Below, piece by piece: positions 1 through 8,563 of a stretch of 46,198 nucleotides of DNA. The translations under genes were made by a program, and so were the position numbers. The notes below the pieces were generated by a model, which had not been told where the DNA came from, searched no databases, and saw nothing but the letters and a program-made list of their open reading frames with translations. This stretch comes from PVC group bacterium (GTDB lineage: Bacteria; Verrucomicrobiota; Kiritimatiellia; UBA8416), in the NCBI GenBank assembly GCA_003567005.1, contig PXBF01000022.1, positions 1 to 46,198 of the forward strand, given 5' to 3'. The first letter of the stretch is position 1, and each line of letters starts with the position of its first letter.

Positions 1-2
1 AT

Positions 3-515
3 TTTGCCGCTGAGACGGTAGAGGCGACAATGGACTTCGGGGCAGGGCCGGTTGCGGGACACATGCTCTCGTTGCCGTTTTTCCGGGACGATACGGCCGG
101 TTTTGCGCGCTGGCAGGAGGACAACTTCGACGCGAGCGAGCTGCAGGATCCCGCCGTCAGCGGCCCGCTCGCTGATCCTGATGATACCGGTATAGTGAAT
201 CTGGTGCGCTATGCGCTGGGTCTAAGCCGTGATGACGCGGTCGCCGGCAAGAAACCGTTGGTGCGATCAGATGAATCGGGACTTGTATATGAGCATCGCG
301 TGTTGCTGGATCCGGATCGTGAGCTTCGTTATCTCATTCGGATAACGGATGATTTGGTTTCGGGGGATTGGAACGAAGCTATTATCGGGGAGGATTTGCT
401 GCCTCTGGATGAGACGATCATGCCGAACGGAGCTACTGCGATCCGGCGCTATCGCGTACCATTGGGGCAGGGTGAAGATGGCAGGTATCTGCAATTGCTT
501 TTGGTCGAATTGTAA
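3..515 (+). CDS. C-terminal end of a large secreted protein (left-truncated), possibly CotH-kinase/lamin-tail type
   Basis: The reading frame is open from the first bases of the window (codons from position 3), so the ATG at 30 is probably internal and the gene starts outside. About 170 residues are visible. The segment WQEDNF...ADPDDTGIVNLVRYALGL (about residues 38-74) resembles the C-terminal module often found on secreted proteins of Verrucomicrobiota and relatives, followed by a small beta-rich tail ending LLLVEL. No catalytic motif lies in the visible part. The next two genes encode a VTC-domain protein and a DUF4956 protein. In other bacteria these two often accompany a CotH-like kinase, so the missing N-terminal part could be a CotH/lamin-tail protein; that is inference from context only. 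The stop at 513-515 lies 12 bases before the next start, suggesting one transcript. Confidence 0.6.
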   Translation, partial: FAAETVEATMDFGAGPVAGHMLSLPFFRDDTAGFARWQEDNFDASELQDPAVSGPLADPDDTGIVNLVRYALGLSRDDAVAGKKPLVRSDESGLVYEHRVLLDPDRELRYLIRITDDLVSGDWNEAIIGEDLLPLDETIMPNGATAIRRYRVPLGQGEDGRYLQLLLVEL

Positions 516-527
516 GTGGGGTAGATT

Positions 528-1367
528 TTGGCTTGGATGAGACGAAACGAGGATCCGGTTGGTCCAGTTGACATATTTACAGAGCGGCATGAAGCCAAGT
601 ACATCATTCCAGTGCACCTTGTTCCGGAGATCCGTGCGTATATTAAACCATTTTGTTGTCGGGATCCTCATGGAGTGGGCGATCTACCGGAGTATACCGT
701 CAATACGATGCAACTTGATGGGCCTGGGGTGCCGTTGCATTATGCAAAGGAGCATGAGGCATTTCATCGTTTCAAACTGCGGGTTCGTACCTATGGGGAT
801 CCTGTTGGTCAGTTCCCGGTATTTACCGAAGTGAAGCGAAAATCGGGTGGCATGGTGATAAAGTCGCGCACAGTCATTCCTTTCGCGGACTGGTCTCAAG
901 AGCTCGTGCGGTCTTCTCGTGTGACATTACCCTTTCGATCTGAACGGGAGGCACATGCCTTTATTGAGTTCAAAGGTTTGGTTATGATGATTGGAGCTGA
1001 ACCGAAAGCACAAATTCGTTATGTTCGGGAGTCGTACATCGGCCGCAGTGACCATTATGCTAGAGTCACGTTTGATCGTAGGCTGGAGTATCAGCCTTGC
1101 AGATCCTGGACGGATTGGGGGCGTTCCGGGAGATGGATTGCAATGGATAGCGCCTTGCAGCAATATAAGCAGTTTTCATTTTCTGGCGTTGTTCTGGAAT
1201 TGAAAACCTTGTACGATGCGCCCTCTTGGATGATTAATCTTGTGCACGATTTTGACCTGACACGTATCGGGAACTGCAAGTATTCGACAGCGGTATGGAG
1301 TGAGGCTCTCTTTCAGGGAGAAGGTGCCGAGGCACCTTTTAAGCCTGATGTGTTAGGGTTTGGTTAG
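528..1367 (+). CDS. VTC-domain protein (polyphosphate polymerase-like)
   Basis: A protein of about 279 residues with the layout of the bacterial VTC domain, the triphosphate-tunnel fold that in yeast Vtc4 makes polyphosphate from ATP. Visible tunnel motifs are ERHEAKYII near the N-terminus, FTEVKRKSGG with KSRTVI in the middle, VTFDRRLEY, and VVLELKT followed by GNCKYS near the C-terminus. The alternating Glu/Lys/Arg residues are those expected to bind phosphate chains and metal. No signal peptide or membrane segment is seen, so it should act in the cytoplasm, perhaps at the membrane with the following DUF4956 protein. The start is taken as TTG at 528 because a G-rich Shine-Dalgarno-like stretch (515-521) is well spaced for it; ATG at 537 is the alternative. 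The substrate (polyphosphate or another phosphorylated product) cannot be read from sequence. Confidence 0.85.
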   Translation: MAWMRRNEDPVGPVDIFTERHEAKYIIPVHLVPEIRAYIKPFCCRDPHGVGDLPEYTVNTMQLDGPGVPLHYAKEHEAFHRFKLRVRTYGDPVGQFPVFTEVKRKSGGMVIKSRTVIPFADWSQELVRSSRVTLPFRSEREAHAFIEFKGLVMMIGAEPKAQIRYVRESYIGRSDHYARVTFDRRLEYQPCRSWTDWGRSGRWIAMDSALQQYKQFSFSGVVLELKTLYDAPSWMINLVHDFDLTRIGNCKYSTAVWSEALFQGEGAEAPFKPDVLGFG

Positions 1368-1379
1368 GGACTTGTTATC

Positions 1380-2063
1380 ATGGATGATTTTTTAACGGTT
1401 TTCGGGGCGGCTCACATTTTGAGTGCAGAGCAGATTTTGTTGGCCTTTTTGGTGGCGTTTGTGCTCTCGTCCTTATTGGCGACGATCTATCGGTGGACCT
1501 TTCAAGGGTTTTCGTATTCGCGTGCCTTCGTACATACCATGGTTCTCGGGTCGTTGATTGTATGTATGCTGATTATGGCAATCGGGAACAATCTTGCACG
1601 TGGGCTTGGTATTCTTGGCACGCTAGCCGTGATTCGGTTTCGTACCCCTATCCGTGATCCTCGCGATATGATATTTCTTTTTTCGTCATTTGTTGTGGGG
1701 ATCGCATGTGGCGCCAACACATTTGATGTTGCCATTATCGGTACAGCATTTTTTTCCCTTGCGGCCGTTTTGTTGCATTGGTCCCCCTTCGCATCCCGGC
1801 GCTCCTATGATGGACTGTTGCGTTTTATGGCCCCGGCCGAGCATGATTTTGAACAGGAATTCAGGCGGCTCATGCATCATTGTTGTTCGTCCTATTTTCT
1901 GGTGGCCGTCCGAGAATCGGTTCAGGGGGACGATTTGGAGTATTCATATCAATTGCGTCTGGTGGATCCGAGTTATAAAACAGATGTTCTAGAGGGGTTG
2001 CGGCAGATTCCCGGTCTGCGTGATGTGAATCTTTTGATGCAGCGAACAACCGTAGAATTGTAA
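1380..2063 (+). CDS. DUF4956 family membrane protein
   Basis: 227 residues. The N-terminal two thirds hold about four hydrophobic segments, with the family-like core GNNLARGLGILGTLAVIRFR followed by TPIRDPRDMIFLF. The C-terminal ~80 residues are soluble and resemble the small ferredoxin-like domain of MgtC-like proteins. DUF4956 proteins typically sit beside VTC-domain polymerases, as here (12 bases after the VTC stop). A role as membrane anchor or channel for the VTC product is an inference; no biochemical function is established from the sequence. An AGGGA stretch 9 bases before the ATG supports the start. The gene is followed within 12 bases by the HlyD-like gene. Confidence 0.85.
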   Translation: MDDFLTVFGAAHILSAEQILLAFLVAFVLSSLLATIYRWTFQGFSYSRAFVHTMVLGSLIVCMLIMAIGNNLARGLGILGTLAVIRFRTPIRDPRDMIFLFSSFVVGIACGANTFDVAIIGTAFFSLAAVLLHWSPFASRRSYDGLLRFMAPAEHDFEQEFRRLMHHCCSSYFLVAVRESVQGDDLEYSYQLRLVDPSYKTDVLEGLRQIPGLRDVNLLMQRTTVEL

Positions 2064-2074
2064 AGCACTTGCAG

Positions 2075-3226
2075 ATGAAACGTAATCGAACAAAAACACA
2101 TGGTACGGGTTTCGAGGTTTGGAGATGGCTATCGCGTCATTGGCCTTTGTTTATATGGATTGCAGCGGTAGTGGTGGCTGCTTGGTTGTATAGTCGGACG
2201 TCTCGTATCCGTGGTATGCAAGGTGTGGCGGAAACCCTAGAGGATGTAATTGCACCGCTTGAAACGGCGAAGTTGGCGGAATTGTATATTCAAGTTGGTG
2301 ATGTGGTGCAGGCTGGAGATCCCATTGCGCGAATGGACACGACCTTATTGGAGGCTCGGATGGCGATTGAAGACGCTCGTTTATTGGAAGCCGAGCATTC
2401 GATCACGGGGTATCAGCGCGATGTAGCTCGTATGATGCAGAATTTTGCCGAGTCGCAACGGACTGCCGAGAGAGCGCTGGCGTCAGAGCGTGCGGCTTTA
2501 CAACGTGATCAGGCCAAGTTAGCGGCGTTGCGCGATGAATATTCACGCAGGGAGGATTTACGTAGGCGCAATTTGATTCGTGAGTCAGAATTGGCATCCT
2601 TGCGGCCCGATATTGCTGCACTTGAGGCGTCCATTGCAACACGTCCGCAATTGATTGCATTACATACAGATCGCGTAGCTACGTTGCGTTCTGATCAAGA
2701 ACAGTTGCGTGGCTGGCTGCAAATTGATGATGCCAACAGTTTTGCAGATGCTGTTGTCGAGGCGTTAGATGCGCGAGCTACGATGTTATCGGCACGTGCA
2801 GAAAGGCGGCAATTGCAGAAAGAGGTTTATACGTTATATGCTACGCGAGATGGTGTTGTCTCCCGGGTCTATCACAATCCGGGCAGTGTTGTTTCGGGTG
2901 GTGACCCCATTGCCCTGCTGGTGCCGGAAACTACGCGTACGGTCATCGGTTTTTTGCCGGAGCATTACCAGGGGCAGATCGAATGGGATCAAGGTGTTTA
3001 CGTGAGCCGTGTATCGGGAGAGGGGCGTGTTATGGGCGCCAGCATGCAGGCTATTGCACCTGAAGTTCGATCGCTACCTGTGCGTGTGAATCCTATACGT
3101 AATGAACCCTTGCGTGGACGTAGGGTGGTACTGGAACTTACGGATGAGAATGACTGGTTGGTTCCGGGCGAATCTGTGCGGATTTCGATACCGCTGAGAT
3201 GGGAATGGCTGGGCTTTGCAAGATGA
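2075..3226 (+). CDS. HlyD-family periplasmic adaptor (membrane fusion protein)
   Basis: About 383 residues. A basic N-terminus is followed by one membrane anchor (FIWIAAVVVAAWLY, about residues 28-41). Next come the first half of a lipoyl/biotinyl-like domain (VIAPLETAKLAELYIQVGDVV), a long alpha-helical hairpin rich in Ala, Glu, Arg and Leu (about residues 95-250), the second lipoyl half (LYATRDGVVSRVYHNPGSVV) and a beta-barrel region. This is the standard order for adaptors joining an inner-membrane exporter to a TolC-type channel. No ABC, RND or MFS pump gene is present nearby; the preceding VTC/DUF4956 genes occupy that position. The start is ATG 2075; a TTG six bases earlier is possible. 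The stop overlaps the next start as ATGA. Confidence 0.85.
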   Translation: MKRNRTKTHGTGFEVWRWLSRHWPLFIWIAAVVVAAWLYSRTSRIRGMQGVAETLEDVIAPLETAKLAELYIQVGDVVQAGDPIARMDTTLLEARMAIEDARLLEAEHSITGYQRDVARMMQNFAESQRTAERALASERAALQRDQAKLAALRDEYSRREDLRRRNLIRESELASLRPDIAALEASIATRPQLIALHTDRVATLRSDQEQLRGWLQIDDANSFADAVVEALDARATMLSARAERRQLQKEVYTLYATRDGVVSRVYHNPGSVVSGGDPIALLVPETTRTVIGFLPEHYQGQIEWDQGVYVSRVSGEGRVMGASMQAIAPEVRSLPVRVNPIRNEPLRGRRVVLELTDENDWLVPGESVRISIPLRWEWLGFAR

Positions 3227-4608
3227 AAAGATGTTTCGATTCTGGTTTATTACGCTTTGTTTGTCTGTGTAGCTTTTTGGTCGTGCTGAAGGCAAACCCT
3301 GCTTATGCTACGGAAGACGATGCCCCATTGCTTGAAGATCCTTTTGTCTTGGTTACACAAGAAGAACGGGATGCAGTGCGCGGGTTGATACGTTCACCTC
3401 TTTCCAGGCAGGTAACGACAGTTGATGATATTGTTTTTGCCGCGATATTTCATGATCCGCACATTCGCGTAGGGCAATACGAACTGGAACGTATGACGGC
3501 GTCGTCGGTGGTCATGCAGCGATGGGGTAATCCGCAATTGCGTATGGGGTATGATTACTCGGTTCGCTCTACGGATGCACCCCGCTCGCAGGATATTGAT
3601 TCTGCAGATATTGCTTTGCGCTTTTTCCCGCCGCATATTTGGAGTCGAGGAGCAGAAAAGCAATCCGAGCGATCACGGATTGAGGCGAAAACAGCTTTGC
3701 TGCGGGAAAAGGCATATGTCGTGGAGCGTAACGTGCGGTTGCAGCTATTAGAGGTCATTTATATCGAACGCGTATTGCGTGTCCAAAAACGGATTATTCG
3801 TGAACGCGTTTCACAACTTGAGCACTTTACGGCTTTGCAGGAGGCGGGGGAATACTCTCCTGTTGATTTGCTGCGCGAGAAAACACGCCTGCTTGCTGCA
3901 AAAAATGAGAAGGACTCGTTGCAAAGCAATTTGGTGCAAGCCCGCATGGCTGTCTTGCACTTACTTGGCTTGGAGGATGACGCCGCATGGCCATTGGGTG
4001 AGTTGTCGTTTCGGGATATAATCGCATTGCCAGCCGTGCCAGATGCAGACAACTTGCTGGAACTTGCACTTGATCAGCATCCCGCGTTAGTTGCCGCACG
4101 CAGGGAAAAAGAGGCTGCTGCGTATGATTTGCGTGCAGTCCAACGACGGGTTATCCCTTTCATTGACTTCTTTCAAGTTGGATATTCGCAACGAGATTTA
4201 GATCTGGGACGGGATGAGGAAAGTTGGACATTACAGGCAGCTGTCGAGCTTCCAATCCAAGCTTTTCGTTCTAAAGATTCCCGTCATGTTGCCGTGCTTG
4301 CTTTACAACGCGAACAAGCCCGCGTGGATGCCGCACGGAAAAGGGTTTTTGATAAAGTAGTGACGTATCTTGCTACCTACAAGACGGCCCGCAGTATGCG
4401 TGATACATTGCGCTCACGTTTTGCCGGGGTTGTGCGCGATATACAGCAACTCATTGCGGAGAAAGAGGCTACATATGGCGAACAGCACCCCGATATTCGT
4501 GATCTGCGCATACAGCTTGCAGCGTTATTTTTGCAGCAATATGAGGCTGAATATCAGTTATTCCGTTCCGCGGTACAGTTGAAATATGCTGTGGGCCATG
4601 CTCTTTAA
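3223..4608 (+). CDS. TolC-like outer membrane efflux protein
   Basis: 461 residues from the ATG at 3223, which overlaps the adaptor stop as ATGA; this start gives a clean signal peptide (MKRCFDSGLL..., ending near NPAYA). The mature protein has the repeated long-helix pattern of outer membrane efflux proteins, with two halves of heptad-rich helices (about residues 130-250 and 340-440) separated by short beta-prone stretches such as PQLRMGYDYS and PFIDFFQVGYSQ. It should form the outer membrane channel paired with the HlyD-like adaptor just upstream. What is exported is unknown. The tight coupling adaptor-channel, and their proximity to VTC and DUF4956, suggests all four genes are one operon. 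Confidence 0.85.
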   Translation: MKRCFDSGLLRFVCLCSFLVVLKANPAYATEDDAPLLEDPFVLVTQEERDAVRGLIRSPLSRQVTTVDDIVFAAIFHDPHIRVGQYELERMTASSVVMQRWGNPQLRMGYDYSVRSTDAPRSQDIDSADIALRFFPPHIWSRGAEKQSERSRIEAKTALLREKAYVVERNVRLQLLEVIYIERVLRVQKRIIRERVSQLEHFTALQEAGEYSPVDLLREKTRLLAAKNEKDSLQSNLVQARMAVLHLLGLEDDAAWPLGELSFRDIIALPAVPDADNLLELALDQHPALVAARREKEAAAYDLRAVQRRVIPFIDFFQVGYSQRDLDLGRDEESWTLQAAVELPIQAFRSKDSRHVAVLALQREQARVDAARKRVFDKVVTYLATYKTARSMRDTLRSRFAGVVRDIQQLIAEKEATYGEQHPDIRDLRIQLAALFLQQYEAEYQLFRSAVQLKYAVGHAL

Positions 4609-4665
4609 GGCGTTGTGAAAGACGGCACATCGCGATGGATCTAGTTTACCAGAAAGGGTTGAGAA

Positions 4666-5898
4666 ATGCATGTTTGGTTGCGTGTCCTTCAGAAACATCA
4701 TCGTCTTGCTGAAAGGCTTTTGTTCGCCTTGTTGATTTTCGTTTCCTTGAGCTTGGCTATAACAGGTGGCAATCAGCTGCGTTATCCGGACGAGTACGAT
4801 TATCACCAGTTGGCTCTTTCCATTCTGGAAGGTGATGGTTACAGCAACGAATACGGAGAACCGACTGCGTATCGTCCGCCTGGCTGGCCTTTTCTTCTCT
4901 CGCTTGTCTATCGTATCCTACCTCAGCCGGTAATGGGTAAACTTCTGAATGCGTTATTCTTTGTGGGAAGTGTATGGTTGGTTGGTAAACTAGCCGAGAT
5001 GCATGTGGGGAAGGGAACTCGTATCTGGGTTTTTGTGTTGGCACTCTTGTATCCTCTTTTTATCTACACGGCGGGAACCCTATATCCGCAAACGGCAGGT
5101 GGGTTTTTTCTGGTTGCGACGCTGGTGTTGATTAGCAAAACAACTTGGTGGCGCTATGCGATTGCCGGACTCTTATATGGATTCTTGATTCTTGCGGTGC
5201 CAGCTTTTTTGTTGGTATTGCCTCTCATATTTCTATGCATCGCGATCATGGGGCCATCCTCGAATGGCATCCTGCTTTTGAAGCGTGCTGTGCTCTTTAT
5301 CTTATGTGCTACTGTTGTAATTACACCTTGGAGCGTACGTAATTCGCTTTTGTTCGAGCGCTTTGTCCTGCTGTCAACCAATAGTGGTGTTAACTTCTTA
5401 TTAGGTAATTCCGAGAACACGACACCGCAAAGTGGGGTCAACGCGGACATTTCTCATTATATGGAACGGACCGAAGGTATGAATGAGGTAGAGCGAGATG
5501 CAAGACTGCGTTCCTATGCATTAGAATGGATCCAGTCCAATCCTCTGGAGGCGAGTTTATTATATGCACGAAAAGTTCTGGCATATTTCAGTTTCCGGAA
5601 TGTGCTTTACGTGGAGTCTGAACAAAGCTCTTTGCGTGATGCTGTGCTGTTCATGAGTTATTATCCGCTTCTTTTGCTAGCATTGTGCGGGCTTGTTTTC
5701 TTTGGCCGTTTCGCTTTTTCGCGGGGCGTTTTGGCTGGTTATATCCTGTATGTTGGCAATGCATTTGTAAGTGCCATCTTTTTTACGCGTATTCGTTTCA
5801 GGGTACCTTTTGACTTAATCTTGATCTTTCTTGCTGCAGCCTTTCTTGCTAAGCTATGTGTTTGGCTTCGTGGACGTATCCACCGCGTTTGCGTTTGA
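4666..5898 (+). CDS. GT39/ArnT-like membrane glycosyltransferase
   Basis: 410 residues with about ten hydrophobic segments spread along the whole length. Just after the first membrane segment lies YPDEYDYHQLA (residues 40-50), whose acidic Asp42/Glu43 match the first-loop acidic motif of polyprenyl-phosphate-dependent PMT/ArnT-type transferases. GEPTAYRPPGWP follows, as in many members of this superfamily. The predicted role is transfer of a sugar from a polyprenyl-phosphate carrier to a protein or lipid acceptor on the outer face of the inner membrane. Enzymes of this kind are frequent beside exosortase genes, which follow directly (about 95 bases downstream), so the target could be sorted surface proteins or an exopolysaccharide; this is inference. 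A GAGAA stretch precedes the ATG. Confidence 0.75.
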   Translation: MHVWLRVLQKHHRLAERLLFALLIFVSLSLAITGGNQLRYPDEYDYHQLALSILEGDGYSNEYGEPTAYRPPGWPFLLSLVYRILPQPVMGKLLNALFFVGSVWLVGKLAEMHVGKGTRIWVFVLALLYPLFIYTAGTLYPQTAGGFFLVATLVLISKTTWWRYAIAGLLYGFLILAVPAFLLVLPLIFLCIAIMGPSSNGILLLKRAVLFILCATVVITPWSVRNSLLFERFVLLSTNSGVNFLLGNSENTTPQSGVNADISHYMERTEGMNEVERDARLRSYALEWIQSNPLEASLLYARKVLAYFSFRNVLYVESEQSSLRDAVLFMSYYPLLLLALCGLVFFGRFAFSRGVLAGYILYVGNAFVSAIFFTRIRFRVPFDLILIFLAAAFLAKLCVWLRGRIHRVCV

Positions 5899-5993
5899 CG
5901 TACAAGGAATGGTGGTTTAGGGACGACCGGTTGATACACTTTGGTGTTCTTGCATATTGAAACATATATAGATTGTATTTATGGATATTTAGA

Positions 5994-6914
5994 ATGGACA
6001 ATGGGAAAAAACAACTTGGTTATTTTTCAGCATCCCTGATGGCTGTAGTGCTATTGTTGCATCATTGGGGGGCAACCATCTGGCATGGCGAGGGGGTGAC
6101 GGGTTCTCTATTTCGCTGGTTGTATGTAATGTGGTCTCAGGAATCTACGGATGCTGTGGATTATTCGCATGGATTGGTGATCCCGTTTATCAGTCTCTGG
6201 TTTTTTTGGCGTGACCGGAAGGTTTGGAAGGGGCTTCTGGAGCAAGCTACATCACATGGTTTTGGCTTGGTTTTGCTGGCGGGAGCTGTCCTCATGCATG
6301 CAGCAGGGTTGCGTATGCAGATTCCGCATCTATCGGCTATGGCCTTTGTCTTGAGCTTGTGGGGATTGATTTGGCTATTTCTGGGGCAGCGGGCGGCTTG
6401 GCAGGCTTGGTTTCCCGTTGGGTTTCTTCTTTTTGCGGTGCCGGTTTCTTTTTTGGCACATGCAACGTTTCCGTTGCGGATGCTCGGAACGGTTGTTTCC
6501 ACATGGATTTTAAATGGGATTGGAATCCCAACGGAGCAAATGCATACGGCAGTTGTCTCTTCCGCTGGGCAAGGTTTTGCCTTGGATGTTGCGGATGAAT
6601 GCAGTGGAATACGATCGATTATGGCATTGATGGCGATTACAGCTGTTTATGCCTATATGTTCAAGAAACACTGGTTTTCGCGCGCGTTTTTATTTGCGAT
6701 GAGCATTCCCGTAGCCGTCGCTGCCAATATTGGGCGGATTGTAACAATCGCCATTGTCGCGCGGTTTTGGGGGCAGGATTTGGCAATGAAGATTTACCAC
6801 GATTACTCGGGCTATCTGATTTTTGTCTTGTGTGTGTTCATGGTGATGGGGGTGAGTGGTTTGATGGATCTCTCTGTAACGGGCTGGAGACGATTGCGAG
6901 GAAAGACGTTATGA
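5994..6914 (+). CDS. Exosortase (EpsH-type transmembrane transpeptidase-like protein)
   Basis: 306 residues from ATG 5994 (a TTG at 5973 would add seven). About eight membrane segments. The three residues of the exosortase/archaeosortase active site are visible in order: Cys203 in ADECSGIRS, Arg248 in AANIGRIVT, and His269 in YHDYSGYL. Exosortases process C-terminal sorting signals of secreted proteins (PEP-CTERM-like) and are linked with exopolysaccharide export. The stop overlaps the start of epsI as ATGA, so the two are translationally coupled. No protein with a recognisable PEP-CTERM-like tail is encoded in this window, so its substrates lie elsewhere. Subfamily cannot be fixed by eye. 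Confidence 0.9.
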   Translation: MDNGKKQLGYFSASLMAVVLLLHHWGATIWHGEGVTGSLFRWLYVMWSQESTDAVDYSHGLVIPFISLWFFWRDRKVWKGLLEQATSHGFGLVLLAGAVLMHAAGLRMQIPHLSAMAFVLSLWGLIWLFLGQRAAWQAWFPVGFLLFAVPVSFLAHATFPLRMLGTVVSTWILNGIGIPTEQMHTAVVSSAGQGFALDVADECSGIRSIMALMAITAVYAYMFKKHWFSRAFLFAMSIPVAVAANIGRIVTIAIVARFWGQDLAMKIYHDYSGYLIFVLCVFMVMGVSGLMDLSVTGWRRLRGKTL

Positions 6915-7636
6915 AGAAATGGCATGTCATTCTGGGTATTCTGGTTTTATTGAGTGCGATCCCTGTATTTCATATTTCTTCGCGCGTAAAGCCAGCGGGA
7001 TCTATTCCTGCGGTCTGGTCGTTGCCGGAATCCATTGGTGAATGGGAGGGGGAAAATCTGTTTTATTCCCTGGATCCTAGCGTGAATCGGGTTTTTCGGG
7101 ATGCAGATATCATTGAGCCGGGAGTATGTCCGGTGACAGGAGGTGAGCTTGACACGGTTTCGCCTGCCGAGCGTGCACTCTTGCCTCGGGATGTGGTAAT
7201 TGACCGGCGATTGTACCGTGGTCCGGAGGGGTTGCAGCGGCATGTGATCATACTGATTACAGGAGAGTCACGTGAGGGTATACATCGTCCGGATTGGTGT
7301 TTGGTCGCGCAGAATGTGCCGATTGGCGATTTGTCCTTCTTATCGGTGGAGACAGCGGATGGGGAACGCTTTGATGTGGGGGTCTATCCTATTTATCCTC
7401 GGGGAGCAGGGGAGCACACACGCCCCATCCAGTATTTTGTATATTGGTTTGAGGGGGTTGATAACGTGCGTACTCCTTATCATTGGTCACGCATTTTGCG
7501 GGCGGGATGGGATCGATTGTGGACAGGTGAGGCACAACGTTGGGCTTATTTCTCGATTCAGATGACTTTGCCACCTGGACTGACAGAGCCAGATGATTTT
7601 TTGCGTGATGCTGTCAAATGGTTTGTGGAGCGCTAA
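6911..7636 (+). CDS. epsI: Exosortase-associated EpsI family protein
   Basis: 241 residues starting at the ATGA overlap with the exosortase stop (6911). An N-terminal membrane anchor (about residues 5-22) is followed by the EpsI/DUF3485-type domain: WSLPESIGEWEGE early, then a central conserved block HRPDWCLVAQNVPIG and a C-terminal amphipathic part. EpsI proteins are periplasmic-facing partners of exosortases; their biochemical role is not settled, but they occur almost always beside or fused to the exosortase. The open frame upstream of 6911 only mirrors the exosortase gene in another frame. The next gene, rnc, is 87 bases downstream and functionally unrelated. Confidence 0.88.
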   Translation: MKKWHVILGILVLLSAIPVFHISSRVKPAGSIPAVWSLPESIGEWEGENLFYSLDPSVNRVFRDADIIEPGVCPVTGGELDTVSPAERALLPRDVVIDRRLYRGPEGLQRHVIILITGESREGIHRPDWCLVAQNVPIGDLSFLSVETADGERFDVGVYPIYPRGAGEHTRPIQYFVYWFEGVDNVRTPYHWSRILRAGWDRLWTGEAQRWAYFSIQMTLPPGLTEPDDFLRDAVKWFVER

Positions 7637-7723
7637 CGCAGCGCACATTGCTTGGCTGCGGTGTAAATGGTGTTTTTCGAGCATGGATCTGGTGGTGTGA
7701 CTGGGTTGGGAGAAAATATTGCG

Positions 7724-8455
7724 ATGATCAAACGCATACAAGATGACAGTATGATCCATCCCAAGCAACTCGCCAAAATGATTGGATACAAATTCCGCAG
7801 CACAGAATTGTTATCGCAGGCTTTTGTGCATCCCTCCTATCGGTATGAAAATGGTGGTGTAGGGGAGGATAATCAGCGGCTAGAGTTTTTAGGGGATGCT
7901 GTATTGGGACTTTTGTCAGCAGATGCGCTTTACCGGGAATGTGGTACGGATCCTGAAGGTGTCCTAACCCAACGGCGCAGTCAGATCACGAGTGGTAAGG
8001 CTCTGGCTGATATTGCACGCGAGGCTGGGCTGGGCCCATATCTGAAACTTGGGAAAGGGGAGTCCCGTAGTGGTGGGCACATTCGCCAGGGAAACCTTGC
8101 TGACTTGCTGGAAGCGTTGTTTGGGGCGGCCTGGGTTGATGGTGGCTTAAAGGCCGTTCAGAAAATGTTTACAACGCTTTTTGTGGAACGATTGCCGCTG
8201 GTCGGGCAGCCTGACTTGCGGCGTGCGAATCCGAAGGGGCTTTTGCAGGAATGGGTGCAGGCTCGTTGGAAAGAGGCCCCCGCATATTGTCTGATACAGT
8301 CTGAAGGGCCCGCTCATGCGCAAATGTTCACGGTTTCGGTGCAGCTTCCGGATGGGCGCTCCTGGCTCGGAAAGGGTACGGGCCGCCAAGCGGCCGAGGT
8401 GGCAGCAGCAGCAAAGGCCTTGGATGCTCTTGACAAGGAGTCGGACGGTCCGTAG
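7724..8455 (+). CDS. rnc: Ribonuclease III
   Basis: 243 residues from ATG 7724, chosen because TGGGAGAA (7707-7714) is well placed before it; upstream ATG 7667 and internal ATG 7751 are alternatives. The catalytic signature NQRLEFLGDAVLG is intact, with a second acidic site in NLADLLEALFGAAW. The C-terminal ~70 residues (NPKGLLQEW...GKGTGRQAAEVAAAAKAL) form the double-stranded RNA-binding domain. It cleaves double-stranded RNA, matures rRNA precursors and processes structured mRNAs in the cytoplasm. Length is normal for the family. A tRNA-Lys gene begins 20 bases after the stop. Confidence 0.95.
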   Translation: MIKRIQDDSMIHPKQLAKMIGYKFRSTELLSQAFVHPSYRYENGGVGEDNQRLEFLGDAVLGLLSADALYRECGTDPEGVLTQRRSQITSGKALADIAREAGLGPYLKLGKGESRSGGHIRQGNLADLLEALFGAAWVDGGLKAVQKMFTTLFVERLPLVGQPDLRRANPKGLLQEWVQARWKEAPAYCLIQSEGPAHAQMFTVSVQLPDGRSWLGKGTGRQAAEVAAAAKALDALDKESDGP

Positions 8456-8475
8456 TATGCACATTCCTTTTTCGC

Positions 8476-8548
8476 GGGCCGTTAGCTCAGTTGGTAGAGC
8501 ACTTGACTTTTAATCAAGGGGTCCTGGGTTCGAACCCCAGACGGCCTA
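8476..8548 (+). tRNA. tRNA-Lys (anticodon TTT)
   Basis: A complete cloverleaf can be drawn. The acceptor stem is GGGCCGT with ACGGCCT (first pair G-U), the D arm GCTC/GAGC, and the anticodon stem CTTGA/TCAAG with loop CTTTTAA. The variable loop is GGGTC and the T arm is CTGGG-TTCGAAC-CCCAG. The anticodon TTT reads Lys AAA/AAG codons. The discriminator is A at 8548 and the next bases are CT, so the 3' CCA is not encoded and must be added by the CCA-adding enzyme. Confidence 0.97.
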
Positions 8549-8563
8549 CTTTTGCGTGTATAC

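Noticed and set aside
6599..6910. N-terminal extension of the EpsI frame overlapping the exosortase gene
   Set aside because: It mirrors the exosortase coding region in another frame; the ATGA overlap at 6911 gives the normal EpsI N-terminus.
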